In this document: one piece after another, positions 1 to 10,307 of the stretch | How positions within the stretch are numbered: position 1 is the first letter of the stretch | Layout of the letters: every line of letters begins with the position of its first letter | Assembly: GCF_003634705.1 (NCBI RefSeq) | Contig: NZ_RBWU01000003.1 | Coordinates: 850,578 to 914,577, forward strand | From: Actinomadura pelletieri DSM 43383 | Lineage (GTDB): Bacteria; Actinomycetota; Actinomycetes; Streptosporangiales; Streptosporangiaceae | Direction: 5' to 3' | Length of the DNA stretch: 64,000 bases | Made by a program: the position numbers and the translations under genes | The notes under the pieces: generated by a model | The model's input: the letters and a program-made list of their open reading frames with translations, nothing else | Database searches by the model: none | What the model was told of the DNA's origin: nothing

Positions 1-302
1 GGGAAGTCGCCGGAGGCGTAGCCGCGCCGCTTGGCCTCGGCGTAGAAGGCGAGCTGGAGTTCCTGCGCCGCGGACGCCTTGGCGACGGCGACGACATCGG
101 GCCGGAACTCCAGGGCCTGCTCGGCCAGCAGTCCGACCCGTCCGCCGCCCGCGGCGAGACCGGCGACCCGAAACCTGCCGGGGTTGCGGCGGATGACGTC
201 CAGCGCCTGGGTTCCGATCGAGCCGGTGGAGCCGAGCACCACCACCTCACGGGTGGGCGCGTTCACGCTTGAGAAAGACGACACCGCCCCATTGTCGCCC
301 AC
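1..302 (-). CDS. dxr: 1-deoxy-D-xylulose 5-phosphate reductoisomerase, N-terminal fragment
   Basis: Second enzyme of the MEP (non-mevalonate) isoprenoid pathway; it converts DXP to MEP with NADPH. Only about the first 100 codons are inside the window and the gene runs off the left edge. The visible protein begins with a Rossmann beta strand and the NADPH-binding signature VLGSTGSIGTQALDVI, followed by NPGRFRVAGLAAGG, both diagnostic of Dxr. Three in-frame GTG codons (302, 284, 266) could start it. The first is chosen because GGGGTGAG precedes it at good spacing; the one at 266 would start directly before the Rossmann strand. In other actinobacteria dxr follows rlmN closely; here about 26 kb of other genes intervene. 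Confidence 0.9.
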   Translation of the reverse strand, partial: MGDNGAVSSFSSVNAPTREVVVLGSTGSIGTQALDVIRRNPGRFRVAGLAAGGGRVGLLAEQALEFRPDVVAVAKASAAQELQLAFYAEAKRRGYASGDF

Positions 303-387
303 AGGCTCACCCCACACCCGTACCAAGTTCCTGTCTCAACACACCCCCGCGCGAACGCGTGCCCCGCCCGACTGAACCGAACGGACC

Positions 388-718
388 GCAAAGCGATGTC
401 GCGTTCGCACAGGAACGGTCACGCAACGAACCGCCAAGCAAGCGCAGTGGGCCCGTCCTGCAATCAACACAACCTCAGCCCGCACCCGAACGCGTTACCC
501 GCCCGGCGCAGCGACGCCGGAGGCGAGCGCAGCCGGGCGGATCGCGAAGCGATGCGCGTTCGCCCAGGGACGGTCACGTAGCGAGCCGCCAGGCGAGCGG
601 AGTGGGCCGGTTCTGCAATCAACACAGCGAGCCGCCAGGCGAGCGCAGTGGGCCGGGCCTGCAATCAACACAGCGAGCCGCCAGGCGAGCGGAGTGGGCC
701 GGGCCTGCAATCAACACA
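388..718. repeat. Tandem repeats of 46 bp and 156 bp between dxr and the sensor kinase
   Basis: Three near-identical 46-bp units start at 581, 627 and 673 and end at 718, each closing with CTGCAATCAACACA. A longer degenerate repeat has a period of about 156 bp: GCAAAGCGATG at 388 recurs as GCGAAGCGATG at 544, each followed about 75 bases later by the same CTGCAATCAACAC end. The last unit runs into the 3' end of the sensor-kinase gene and supplies its TGA stop. The motif TGTTGATTGCAG and the block GCTCGCCTGGCGGCTCGC also occur in the dispersed element near ftsY, divIVA and smc, so this is probably a degenerate member of that family. No ORF here is convincing. Confidence 0.85.
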
Positions 719-1772
719 GCGGGAGGCGGAGGACCAGGCGGGCGCCGTACGCGCCGTCGCCGACATAGAGGCGTCCGCCGTGCAGGACCGCGATCTGCCT
801 CGCGATGGCGAGGCCGAGGCCGCTGCCGCCGTCGGCGCGGCTGCGGGCGGTGTCGACCCGGGCGAACCGCTCGAAGATCCGTTCGCGGTCGGCGGGCGGG
901 ATGCCGGGACCGTCGTCGCGGACCTCGACGACCGCCTCCCCCGGCTCGGTCCGCACGGCCACCTCGATCATGCCGGCGGCGTGCCGTTCGGCGTTGGCGA
1001 GCAGGTTGAGCAGGACGCGGCCGAGCCGGGGCGGGTTCGCGTAGACCAGCACCCCGGACTCGGCCTTGACGGTGGTCGGGACGGGTGGGGCGCGGCCCGC
1101 CGCCACCGACTCCACCAGGGCGCCGAGGTCGAGGCGCTCGCGGTGGGCGAGGTCGCCGGAGTCGAGGCGGGCGAGGATGAGCAGGTCTTCGACGATGTGG
1201 TGCAGGCGGTCGACGTCGTTCAGGGAGCTGCGGAGCGTGTCGACGGGGTCGCCGTCGTCCGGGGCGTGGAGGGCCAGTTCGATGCGCGCCCGTAGCGCGG
1301 TGATGGGGGTGCGCAGCTCGTGGGACGCGTCGGCGATGAACGAGCGCCGTTGCAGGGCCGCGCTTTCCAGCTTGCCGAGGAGCGTGTTGACGTGGCCGGC
1401 GAGCCGCTCGACGTCGTCGCCGGTGGACGGCACCGGGACCCGGCGGTCGAGCTCGGCGTCGCCGATCACGGCCATGTCCGCCTGGAGCCGTGTCACGGGC
1501 CGTAGGGCCCACCGCATGGCCCGGCGGACCGCCCAGGCGATCAGGCCGACGCCGGTGAGGCCGAGCAGCGCCATGACCGTCGCGAGGATCCCGGCGGGCC
1601 GGGCGTCGGCGAGCAGGGACAGCGCGACGGCCGCCACGGCCACCGCGACCACCAGCAGGGAGCCGGCCGCGCCGATCGCGGCCGGCATCGCGCGGGCCCG
1701 CGCGGAACGAAACCGGTGGGGCCGATGGGGCCGGTGCGGCCGGACACGCGTTTCGGCGTTCCGGACCGACAT
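711..1772 (-). CDS. Sensor histidine kinase (two TM segments, HAMP, HisKA, HATPase)
   Basis: Two-component membrane kinase of about 353 residues. Two transmembrane helices (about 33-54 and 62-81) are separated by only a few residues, so there is almost no extracytoplasmic sensor domain. A HAMP segment follows (about 84-140), then the phosphoacceptor motif DASHELRTP with His151, an N box (NLLANAERHA), the G1 motif DDGPGIP and the G2 motif GGSGLGLA. The ATG at 1772 follows AAAGGAGG with only 1 nt between; an in-frame ATG at 1832 or one at about 1688 are alternatives. No response regulator is adjacent, because the neighbours are dxr and a zinc-ribbon gene, so it appears to be an orphan kinase. 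Its TGA stop lies inside a repeat unit. Ligand unknown. Confidence 0.9.
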   Translation of the reverse strand: MSVRNAETRVRPHRPHRPHRFRSARARAMPAAIGAAGSLLVVAVAVAAVALSLLADARPAGILATVMALLGLTGVGLIAWAVRRAMRWALRPVTRLQADMAVIGDAELDRRVPVPSTGDDVERLAGHVNTLLGKLESAALQRRSFIADASHELRTPITALRARIELALHAPDDGDPVDTLRSSLNDVDRLHHIVEDLLILARLDSGDLAHRERLDLGALVESVAAGRAPPVPTTVKAESGVLVYANPPRLGRVLLNLLANAERHAAGMIEVAVRTEPGEAVVEVRDDGPGIPPADRERIFERFARVDTARSRADGGSGLGLAIARQIAVLHGGRLYVGDGAYGARLVLRLPLC

Positions 1773-2037
1773 GCCTCCTTTGTACGCAATATCTGTCCAA
1801 TGAATGGCAAAGCCCTTGGGGGGCGATCGCATTTCCCCGGTCCGTGCCCGGCCCGGTCCGGCGGCCGTCCGACCCGCCAGGTGGCCCCTCCCACCAGGGG
1901 CCTAGCGTGGGCGTCCCCGGACGGCCCGGCGACACGGGAGGCTTTGCCACGCTTTTCACATGCGCCAAGGGTGACAACACCCTTGCCCGCCTATAAAGGA
2001 GTCACGTGACGACGACTCCCGCCAGGGGGATGGGGAC

Positions 2038-2352
2038 ATGGGCCAGACGGACGAGCCGACTGTGGACCCGGGTGGGCTGAGCCCGGCTCAGCGCCTCGGC
2101 GACGCCTGCGTCGTCTGCCGCAAGAGGTGGCCCCGGCCGCGCGTTCGCGTCGGCCGCCTGCCGGACTCGACCGGGGTGTTCGCGTGCGACGACTGCGCAC
2201 CCACTCCGCCGGTACCCCGCGCACGGCGGGGCTCTCGGGGGTCGCGCACGAACGCCGGACGGCCCGTCGGGGAGCGGCCGTCGGCGATGACGACGGTGCC
2301 ACCGTCATGGACGGACGCCGCCGTCGTGGAGGTCTCTCCAGGGAAAGGGTGA
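2038..2352 (+). CDS. Small zinc-ribbon protein, function unknown
   Basis: Predicted 104-residue protein with two CxxC knuckles (CVVC near residue 25 and CDDC near residue 51) spaced like a zinc ribbon; the basic C-terminal half looks disordered. The ATG follows GGGGGATGGGGAC, an acceptable Shine-Dalgarno. A perfect palindrome GTCACGTGAC lies at 2001-2010, just upstream. It is transcribed divergently from the sensor kinase. I do not recognise a family. It could be a small regulatory or structural protein, or a shorter protein ending after the second knuckle. The reading frame is less certain than for its neighbours. Confidence 0.5.
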   Translation: MGQTDEPTVDPGGLSPAQRLGDACVVCRKRWPRPRVRVGRLPDSTGVFACDDCAPTPPVPRARRGSRGSRTNAGRPVGERPSAMTTVPPSWTDAAVVEVSPGKG

Positions 2353-2440
2353 CCCGGGCGTTCGGGGGGAAGTCCGGGACCACCCGTGAGGCGCGTCCGG
2401 CTGGGGGCGGTCGGGCGCGCCGGAGAGCCCTCTCCCGCCG

Positions 2441-3661
2441 CTACGTGTTCATCTTCGTGGACTGGATCCATGTCCGCGTCCACTCGGCGTAGTCGGTGCA
2501 GTCCTTCTTGTCGGACTCCTTGGGCTCGACCCCGCAGGCCTTCGCCGGCGCGTGCGCGAAGATGATCTCGTCGAGGTAGTCGCGGTCGCCGACATGGTAG
2601 GCGGCGCAGAAGCCCGGTTTGAGGCGGTCTCCGGAGCAGGCCTGCGGGTTGGCGGGCGCCACCCCCGTCCACTCGGCCACCTGCTGCTGGACGTCCGGGG
2701 ACGCGGTCCACTGCAACCACTGGTACATGCAGTTCGGGTGCTGCACCCTCGCCCCGATCATCCAGGCGTCCATCCAGCCGGTCACGCCCTCGGACGGGAT
2801 GACGCCCTGCACGGGACGGGAGGCTCGGTTCAAAACGTCCACCTGGTACGGCCAGGCCTGGCCCAGCACGGCCCGGCCGCCCGCGAACGCGCTGACGGCG
2901 TCGGCGGGCCTCTCCCAGTACTGCCCGACGTGCGGGCGCTGCGCGGCCAGGACGCGTCCGGCCGCCGCGAGCTGCTTCGGGGTCAGCGAGTACGGGTCGC
3001 GGATCTTCAGCTTGCGCCGCTCACGCTTGAGGTAGAGCGCGGCCTCGGCGATGGCGAGCGGGCTGTCCCGCATGACCAGCTTGCCGGAGTACCGGCGCGC
3101 CTCGTCGGGGTCGAACAGCGCGGCCCAGCTGCCGGGCGCCTGGACGGCCCTGGTGTCGTACATGAGGAGGTTGACGCCCCACACGTACGGGATGCCGTAG
3201 TGCTTGCCGTCGCGCCTGAGCAGGCCGCGCAGCTTCGGTTCCAGCTTCTTGTAGCCGTCCACGAGGTCGGGATTGACGGGGGCCACCTGATTCTCGGCGA
3301 TGAGCCGTCCGGCCACCTCGGGGGGCGCGGCGACGCCGTCGTACCGGCGGTCCTCGTCGCGCATGAGCTCGGCCATCTCCTCGGGCGTCTTGACGACCTT
3401 CAGGCCGACCTCGCAGCCCGTGCGCTCCTGGAACGGCGTGACCCAGTCGACGCGCGGGTCGGTCCTGCCGCTCTCGACCACTCCGGGCAGCGTCAGGAGG
3501 TTGAGCATCCCCTCGCCGGGACCGAGGGTGCTCGCCACCTGGGCGAGGCCGACCGGCTCCTCCTCGTCGCCGCCGCGGACGCCGAGACCCGCGGCGGTCA
3601 ACGCGAGGGCGACCACCACGGCCGCGCCCACCTTCACCCGCATCGTGGTCTTCAGCCGCAT
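2441..3661 (-). CDS. ABC transporter substrate-binding protein, spermidine/putrescine (PotD) type
   Basis: Extracytoplasmic solute-binding protein of 406 residues. The N-terminus has a basic start followed by a hydrophobic export segment (residues about 10-28); no lipobox cysteine is visible, so it may be secreted or anchored by an uncleaved signal. The body resembles the PotD/type 2 periplasmic-binding fold, with segments such as WVTPFQERTGCEV, YDGVAAPPEVAGRLI, GIPYVWGVNLLMYDT and GQAWPYQVDVL. The ATG at 3661 follows GGGGAG; the ORF continues upstream to 3742 without a better start. There are no permease or ATPase genes beside it, so it is an orphan binding protein. Polyamine binding is inferred from family only. 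Confidence 0.82.
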   Translation of the reverse strand: MRLKTTMRVKVGAAVVVALALTAAGLGVRGGDEEEPVGLAQVASTLGPGEGMLNLLTLPGVVESGRTDPRVDWVTPFQERTGCEVGLKVVKTPEEMAELMRDEDRRYDGVAAPPEVAGRLIAENQVAPVNPDLVDGYKKLEPKLRGLLRRDGKHYGIPYVWGVNLLMYDTRAVQAPGSWAALFDPDEARRYSGKLVMRDSPLAIAEAALYLKRERRKLKIRDPYSLTPKQLAAAGRVLAAQRPHVGQYWERPADAVSAFAGGRAVLGQAWPYQVDVLNRASRPVQGVIPSEGVTGWMDAWMIGARVQHPNCMYQWLQWTASPDVQQQVAEWTGVAPANPQACSGDRLKPGFCAAYHVGDRDYLDEIIFAHAPAKACGVEPKESDKKDCTDYAEWTRTWIQSTKMNT

Positions 3662-4185
3662 CCCGCTCCCCGAGTTCGCGCTCCGGACGACCCCGCGCCC
3701 GCGTGCGGGGCCCCGTCCGGCGAGCGTAGCGTCTCCGATCACCGCGGGGGCGCCGGACCCGCCCGCACGCCCGTGTGGTCACCCCTACGGCGCCGCGCGA
3801 CCCGGTCGCACAGCCATTCCCGTCCGCCCCGGCGACCGCGCACGAGTTGTTCGCCGGTATCGCGGCATTTCTCCGCCGACCGCGAGGCGAAACGGCCGGA
3901 GATTACCAGGGATCGCGTCGCCTCACCGCTCCGTTCCATCTCTTGAAGGTGAGAACAGGCTTGCCTATTGGCACGCGATTGGAGTGAGAATTGCATGACC
4001 GAGGGAGTCGGACGATTTTCGGACGCGTTGTTAACGGAGAAACCACCGCGACCCCCGAGGGACGGCGGGTGCTGGCGTCCGCGCCATACACGGAGGTTGC
4101 TGGAGAGGGATATGGCGCGGGCTGCCGCCCTTCCCGGGGGTCGCGGCGGTCACCGGCGGGCGTGGCGAGGTTGGGGAACAGCGGA
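3662..4185. other. Gene-free stretch of about 520 bp
   Basis: No convincing gene. Short overlapping frames on both strands lack family resemblance. An AT-richer patch at about 3955-3995 has a promoter-like arrangement pointing rightward (TTGCCT, then GAGAAT about 17 nt later), but the frame after it (ATG at 3995) reads as arginine- and proline-rich shadow sequence. Confidence 0.5.
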
Positions 4186-4548
4186 TCACCTTGCAGTGCT
4201 GCCTGGCCACGCGATCGCCGGCACCCGACCGGACGGCGACGGTGTGACGCCTTCGAGAAGGAGGAGATTCGAAGGACGTCGCACGTCAGGCCGGGGGTCT
4301 TCGCTGGACGGCCGGTGCGGTCGGGGCCGGCCGGGCTCGGCGGAGGCCGAGGAGAAAGCGGAGAGCGTGACCACCTCGATCCGTGCGATGAGCCGCTGCG
4401 GCGTGTCGGCCTCCAGGAAGTCGCCGAGGTCGCGGCCCCTCGGCGGCAGTGCCCACCAGTGGCCGGTGAACGGGCCGAACCAAATGGTCCAGCCCGGAAA
4501 TCGCCTTCCGAGCGCGTCCGCCTCTGCGGTGTGGTCGAACCCGGTCAT
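4186..4548 (-). CDS. Small hypothetical protein (about 120 residues)
   Basis: The first 60 residues look like a real folded protein (MTGFDHTAEADALGRRFPGW, then IWFGPFTGHWWALPPRGR and DTPQRLIARIEVV), reminiscent of small actinomycete proteins that accompany XRE-type regulators; the tail is arginine/proline rich. An in-frame start 30 nt upstream (4578) is possible. A perfect 16-bp palindrome lies about 90 bp upstream and probably belongs to its promoter. No partner regulator is adjacent. Function unknown. Confidence 0.5.
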   Translation of the reverse strand: MTGFDHTAEADALGRRFPGWTIWFGPFTGHWWALPPRGRDLGDFLEADTPQRLIARIEVVTLSAFSSASAEPGRPRPHRPSSEDPRPDVRRPSNLLLLEGVTPSPSGRVPAIAWPGSTAR

Positions 4549-4635
4549 CGCGCGACTCTCCTGCACATCCCGCTCCACCGAACCCTGCGGCTCCGGACCT
4601 GGTGTTTTCTACGACGAACCCTGACATTTAATTCA

Positions 4636-4651
4636 TCTCAATTAATTGAGA
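4636..4651. promoter_or_regulatory. Perfect 16-bp AT-rich palindrome (candidate operator)
   Basis: TCTCAATTAATTGAGA reads identically on both strands, in an AT-rich island within otherwise GC-rich DNA. It lies about 90 bp upstream of the small hypothetical gene (start 4548) and about 115 bp past the mmsA stop. The half-site TCTCA/TGAGA recurs upstream of the DUF1778 gene at 24,557-24,567 with different spacing. Confidence 0.5.
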
Positions 4652-4766
4652 CAGTCAGATTGTGTCGCCGGACCCTGGGGCCGTCAATGGATGTTGGCAT
4701 TATTCGTCCACCGCCGCGCGACGAAAATAAACGACGGGAACGGTGGAGCGGGTGCGACGGGCGGGG

Positions 4767-6265
<1,499 letters not shown>

Positions 6266-6266
<1 letters not shown>

Positions 6267-7570
6267 CAGGCGGCTTCCTCGTCGACGGCTTCCAGGGACG
6301 CGACCAGGATGCCGAGGCCCTCGACGGCCTCGGCGTCGGTCAGGGTCATCGGCGGCGCCATGCGCACCACATTGCCGTAGAGGCCGCCCTTGCCGACGAG
6401 CAGTCCCCGCTCACGGGTCGCCTCCATCACGGCGGCCGCCAGCGGCGCGCTCGGCTCCCCGGTGCGCGGGTCGCCCAGCTCGACCGCGAACATGAGGCCC
6501 TTGCCCCGCACGTCCCGGACGATCGGCAGCCGCTCGCGCGCCGACGCCAGCCCGCCGATGATCGTCGCGCCCTGCCGGGCCGCGTTGGCCTGAAGGTCGT
6601 GGTCCAGGACGTAGTCCAGGGTCGCGTTCGCGGCGGCCATCGAGATCGGGTTGCCGCCGAACGTGGAGATCCCGACGGCGTGCAGACCGTCCATCAGGTC
6701 GCCGCGCGCCACGACCCCGCCGACCGCGAACCCGTTCCCGAGGCCCTTGGCGAACGTCATCATGTCCGGGGTGACGCCGTGGCCGCCGATGCCCCAGAAG
6801 CTCTGGCCGGTGCGTCCCCAGCCCGTCTGGACCTCGTCGGAGATGAACAGGACGCCGGACTCGTCCAGGACGCTCTTGTAGGCGGCGAACAGACCGTCCG
6901 GCGGCATCGTGAACCCGCCGACGCCCTGGATCGGCTCGGCGATCAGCGCGGCGACGTCCCCGCTGGTCGCGGTCGCGAGCACGTGCCGCAGGTCCTGCAC
7001 GCACACGTCGATGTAGCGCTCGTCCGACATGCCCGCGAACTGCGGGAGGTGCCGGTCGGCGCCGTGCAGGAAGTGGACGTCCAGCGGCGAGAACGACACG
7101 TTCGTCCACGCGCGGTTCCCGGTGACGCCCGTCGCGGCGAACGACCGGCCGTGGTAGCTCTGCCGCATCGCGAGAACCTGCTGGCTGCGTCGCGCGTACG
7201 CGGCCAGCAGCAGCGCCGTCTCGTTGGCCTCCGTCCCGGAGTTGGTGAAGAACACCTTCGCGTCCGGAATGCCGGACAGGCGGGCGATCTTCTCGGCCAG
7301 CTCGATCTGCCCGCGCAGCAGGTACGCGGTGGAGGTGTGCACGACGCCGGTGGCGAGCTGCCGTTCCACCGCCTCGCGCACCTCGGGCACGTCGTAGCCG
7401 AGCATGTTCGTGAGGATGCCGGTGAAGAAGTCGAGGTAGCCCTTCCCCTCGGCGTCGGTCACACGGTTCCCCTTGCCGCCGACGATCTCGATGGGGTCCT
7501 GGTAGTTGAGCGCCAACCAGGACGGCATGACCGCCCGGTGGCGCGCGAGCAGTTTCGCGTGTTCCGACAT
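6266..7570 (-). CDS. Class III (PLP) aminotransferase, likely beta-alanine or omega-amino acid transaminase
   Basis: 434-residue fold-type I PLP enzyme of the ornithine/GABA/beta-alanine transaminase class. Visible motifs are NSGTEANETAL, YHGRSF, AEPIQGVGGF, ISDEVQTGWGRTG (Asp245) and the Schiff-base lysine in MTFAKG (Lys275). It would pass the amino group of an omega-amino acid to a keto acid, producing the semialdehyde that the overlapping mmsA product oxidises. It is first in the operon and divergent from a PucR regulator across a 143-bp gap with an 11-bp direct repeat. Substrate specificity cannot be read from sequence; beta-alanine or GABA is the best guess. Confidence 0.9.
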
Positions 7571-7656
7571 GTGTCCAGTCTCATACCGTTCGGACGGCGC
7601 GGAAACCCGCAGAGTGTCACGACCGGGCGTCTCCCGTTAACGCTCTGCTCGCGCCC

Positions 7657-7698
7657 GACACCCTGTCACCAATTGATCATCAGCCTTGACACCCTGTC
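7657..7698. promoter_or_regulatory. 11-bp direct repeat in the pucR/aminotransferase intergenic region
   Basis: GACACCCTGTC occurs twice, at 7657-7667 and 7688-7698, 31 bp apart start to start (about three helical turns), between the divergent aminotransferase-mmsA operon and pucR. TTGATCATCA lies between the copies. A PucR dimer or tetramer binding site controlling both directions is the obvious reading. Confidence 0.5.
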
Positions 7699-7716
7699 CG
7701 GATATCATCGCGGGTG

Positions 7717-9333
7717 ATGCTGCCCACAGTCGACGACGTCCTCCAGCTCGACGCGGTACGCCGCGGGCAACCGCATGTCGTCGCGGGCGCGGACCGCACC
7801 GGCAACCGGGTCCGCTGGGTGCACGTCGCCGAGGTCACCGACATCGCGCATCTGCTGCACGGCGGCGAACTCGTCCTCACCACCGGGATCGCGCTGCCGG
7901 ACGAGCCGGAGCGGCTGCGCGCCTACATCACCGACCTCGCCGAGGTCGGGGTGAGCGGCCTGATGATCGAGCTCGGCCGCCGCTACCTCAGCGTCCTGCC
8001 GCCCGCCCTGATCGGCGCGGCCGAGGACCACGGCCTCCCCGTGATCGTCCTGGCCCACGAGCCCGCGTTCGTCGACATCACCGAGTCGGTGCACGCCCGG
8101 ATCGTCCAGGACCAGTTCGCCGAGCTGCGCGCCTCGGAGCGGCTCCACGAGATCTTCACCCAGCTCTCCGTCGAGGGCGCCTCCACCGACGAGGTCGTCC
8201 GGCAGGTCGCCTCGCTCGGCGGGCATCCGGTCGTCCTGGAGAACCTCGCCCACCAGGTCCTCGCCGCCGACGCGAGCGGCGCCGACCCCTCGGAGCTGTT
8301 GTCGGCGTGGGAGACCCGTTCCCGCGCCGTCCGTCCCGGCCGCCGCACCGGCTACGACGAGGCGTCCGGCTGGCTGGTCACCATGGTCGGCGCCCGCGGC
8401 GAGGACTGGGGGCGGCTCATCATCGACCTCGGCGCGCCGCCGTCGGCCCGCGAGACGGTCCTGATCGAGCGGGCCGCCACCACCCTCGCCCTCGGCCGCC
8501 TGCTCGACCGGCACGCCGAGAGCGTCGAACGCCAGGCCCACGGGACGATCATCGCCCGGATCCTCGCGCACGCCTACTCCGACCCGCAGGAGGCCGCCGC
8601 CCGCGCCCGGGCCCTCGGCGTCCCCCTGTCCGGCCGCCGTCTCCTCGGCGTGGTGCTGCGACACCGCGGCCCCGGCACGTCCGCGCCGCCCGTCGGTGAA
8701 CTCTCCGCGCTCGCCGAGTCGGCCGCCGCCGCCTGCAAGGACGCCCGCCTCGCCGCCCTCGTCGGCGTCCTGGACGAGGGCGGCCCGCACGCCCGCGTCG
8801 GCGTCCTGGCCTCCCTGCCCGCCCGCACCGACGTCGAGACGGCCCTCACCGACGTCGCCACCCGCATCCGCAAGCAGTGCGGCGACACCGTCATGGCCGC
8901 CGGCTCCGTCGTCGAGACGATCCGCGACGTCCGCCGCTCCTTCCTGGAGGCCGAACAGGTCGCCGACGTCGCCGCCCGCGGCTCCGGCGCCCGCCTCTTC
9001 TACCGCCTCCCCGACCTGCGCCTGCGCGGCCTCCTCCACCTCCTCCGCGACGACGCCCGCGTCCAGACCTTCGTCGAACGCGAACTCGGCCCGCTCCTGG
9101 AGTACGACGCCCAGCGCGGCAGCGACCTCACCCGCATCCTGGAGCTGTACCTGGAGTCCGGCCGCAACAAGGCCGTCGCCGCCCAACAGGCGCACCTGTC
9201 CCGCCCAGCCTTCTACGAACGCCTCCGCCGCATCGAACGCGTCCTGGACGCCGACCTCGACGACGTCGAGTCCTGCGTCTCCTTCCACGTGGCCCTCCTG
9301 GCCCTGAGCTCCGTCCGCTGGGAACGCCCCTGA
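7717..9333 (+). CDS. PucR-family transcriptional regulator
   Basis: 538-residue regulator. The N-terminal PucR sensing domain covers about residues 5-125 (VDDVLQLDAVRRG, GELVLTTGIALP, GLMIELGRRYLSVLPP), a GGDEF-like central region follows, and the C-terminal HTH_30 domain is clear (LTRILELYLESGRNKAVAAQ, then LSRPAFYERLRRIERVL). PucR-type regulators control purine, GABA and other nitrogen-compound catabolism. Here it is divergent from an aminotransferase-dehydrogenase pair that it presumably regulates. The ATG at 7717 is preceded by an in-frame GTG at 7714; no clear Shine-Dalgarno, but TATCAT just upstream suggests a leaderless or near-leaderless transcript. Confidence 0.9.
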   Translation: MLPTVDDVLQLDAVRRGQPHVVAGADRTGNRVRWVHVAEVTDIAHLLHGGELVLTTGIALPDEPERLRAYITDLAEVGVSGLMIELGRRYLSVLPPALIGAAEDHGLPVIVLAHEPAFVDITESVHARIVQDQFAELRASERLHEIFTQLSVEGASTDEVVRQVASLGGHPVVLENLAHQVLAADASGADPSELLSAWETRSRAVRPGRRTGYDEASGWLVTMVGARGEDWGRLIIDLGAPPSARETVLIERAATTLALGRLLDRHAESVERQAHGTIIARILAHAYSDPQEAAARARALGVPLSGRRLLGVVLRHRGPGTSAPPVGELSALAESAAAACKDARLAALVGVLDEGGPHARVGVLASLPARTDVETALTDVATRIRKQCGDTVMAAGSVVETIRDVRRSFLEAEQVADVAARGSGARLFYRLPDLRLRGLLHLLRDDARVQTFVERELGPLLEYDAQRGSDLTRILELYLESGRNKAVAAQQAHLSRPAFYERLRRIERVLDADLDDVESCVSFHVALLALSSVRWERP

Positions 9334-9350
9334 AACCCCTCACAATCCGT

Positions 9351-9379
9351 AACCTGGTCCCTACAGTAGGGACCAGGTT
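9351..9379. promoter_or_regulatory. Perfect 14-bp inverted repeat upstream of the Uma2 gene
   Basis: AACCTGGTCCCTAC, one base, then its exact reverse complement. It sits 18 bp after the pucR stop and about 60 bp before the Uma2 start. No T-run follows, so an operator is favoured over a terminator, although in RNA it could also fold as a strong hairpin. Confidence 0.5.
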
Positions 9380-9437
9380 GCTAGGCTCATCTGCATTGGG
9401 GACGCGGAGTTCAGACCCGCTCGGCTGGGAGGACACC

Positions 9438-10106
9438 ATGAGGGCAATGCCGGCGGACGACATGCCTGACCCCGAGCGGCCTTCCAGCCTCCGGCGAGCC
9501 GACGTCCACGGACGGAATGAAGATCACCGACGCGACGAGCCTCTGCCGCCTTGGATCATTCCTCCCGCGGAAGGCTTCAAGGCAGAAGATCTTGACCACC
9601 TTCCGCAATTGCCCTCTCACGCAGAGTTGATCGATGGCAGCATCGTCCTCGTGAGCCCCCAGTCCTTCTTCCACATGCTGACGGTTTCGCTGCTCGAAGG
9701 GGCTCTTCGCCTTCAGGTTCCTGAAGGGCTGCGTGTCAGCCGCGAGATGACGGTCACGCTGGCCGACCGGCAGCGACCGGAGCCCGACATCCTCGTCGTG
9801 GACGCCAAGGGCGTGACCGGGCGAGATCAGACCTCGTACAAACCTGAGCACGTGGTTCTCGCCGTCGAGGTCGTGTCGCAGGAGTCCGAGATACGAGACA
9901 GGGAGCGCAAACCCCAGCTGTACGCCGAGGCGGGCATCCCTCATTTCTGGCGTGTGGAGAACAGCGCCGGCCGGCCCATGGTCTGTGTCTTCGAACTCGA
10001 CGCTGGCACCAGGAAGTATGTGGCGACCGGGATCCACCATGATCGGCTGAAGCTGACGGTGCCGTTCGACATCGACATCGACCTGACCGAGATCGACCGG
10101 CTCTGA
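9438..10106 (+). CDS. Uma2-family (DUF820) restriction-endonuclease-fold protein
   Basis: 222-residue member of the Uma2/DUF820 family, which has a PD-(D/E)xK nuclease fold and is abundant in actinomycetes and cyanobacteria; cellular role unsettled. Visible features are HAELIDGSIVLVSPQSFFH, RPEPDILVVD (PD of the core), LAVEVVSQES (the E-containing strand) and RKPQLYAEAGIPHFW. The ATG at 9438 follows GGGAGGACACC. The N-terminal 35 residues are charged and probably disordered. It has no obvious operon partner. A strong palindrome lies upstream. Nuclease activity is not certain. Confidence 0.8.
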   Translation: MRAMPADDMPDPERPSSLRRADVHGRNEDHRRDEPLPPWIIPPAEGFKAEDLDHLPQLPSHAELIDGSIVLVSPQSFFHMLTVSLLEGALRLQVPEGLRVSREMTVTLADRQRPEPDILVVDAKGVTGRDQTSYKPEHVVLAVEVVSQESEIRDRERKPQLYAEAGIPHFWRVENSAGRPMVCVFELDAGTRKYVATGIHHDRLKLTVPFDIDIDLTEIDRL

Positions 10107-10307
10107 CCCGGGTCTCGCGCACCGCGCGGCGACGGCATTCCGCTGATCCGGTGGCATGGACGCGTGCGCGGGCTCTGGACCTCAGGCACACGGCACAGGT
10201 CACCCAACCAAGCACTCGGTCAAGGGCATGCGGGTGAGCAGGGGATTTCGGGCAGGACATGGGGCGCGGGGGATGTAGGTCGGCGCGGCGCCGGGCAGAA
10301 CCATCAG

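Noticed and set aside
581..718. Possible CRISPR array (46-bp repeats)
   Set aside because: Units are contiguous with no unique spacers and no cas genes nearby; it is a plain tandem repeat.
3995..4624. Plus-strand ORF with a promoter-like sequence in front
   Set aside because: Arg/Pro-rich translation, overlaps a better small gene on the minus strand and shows no family resemblance.
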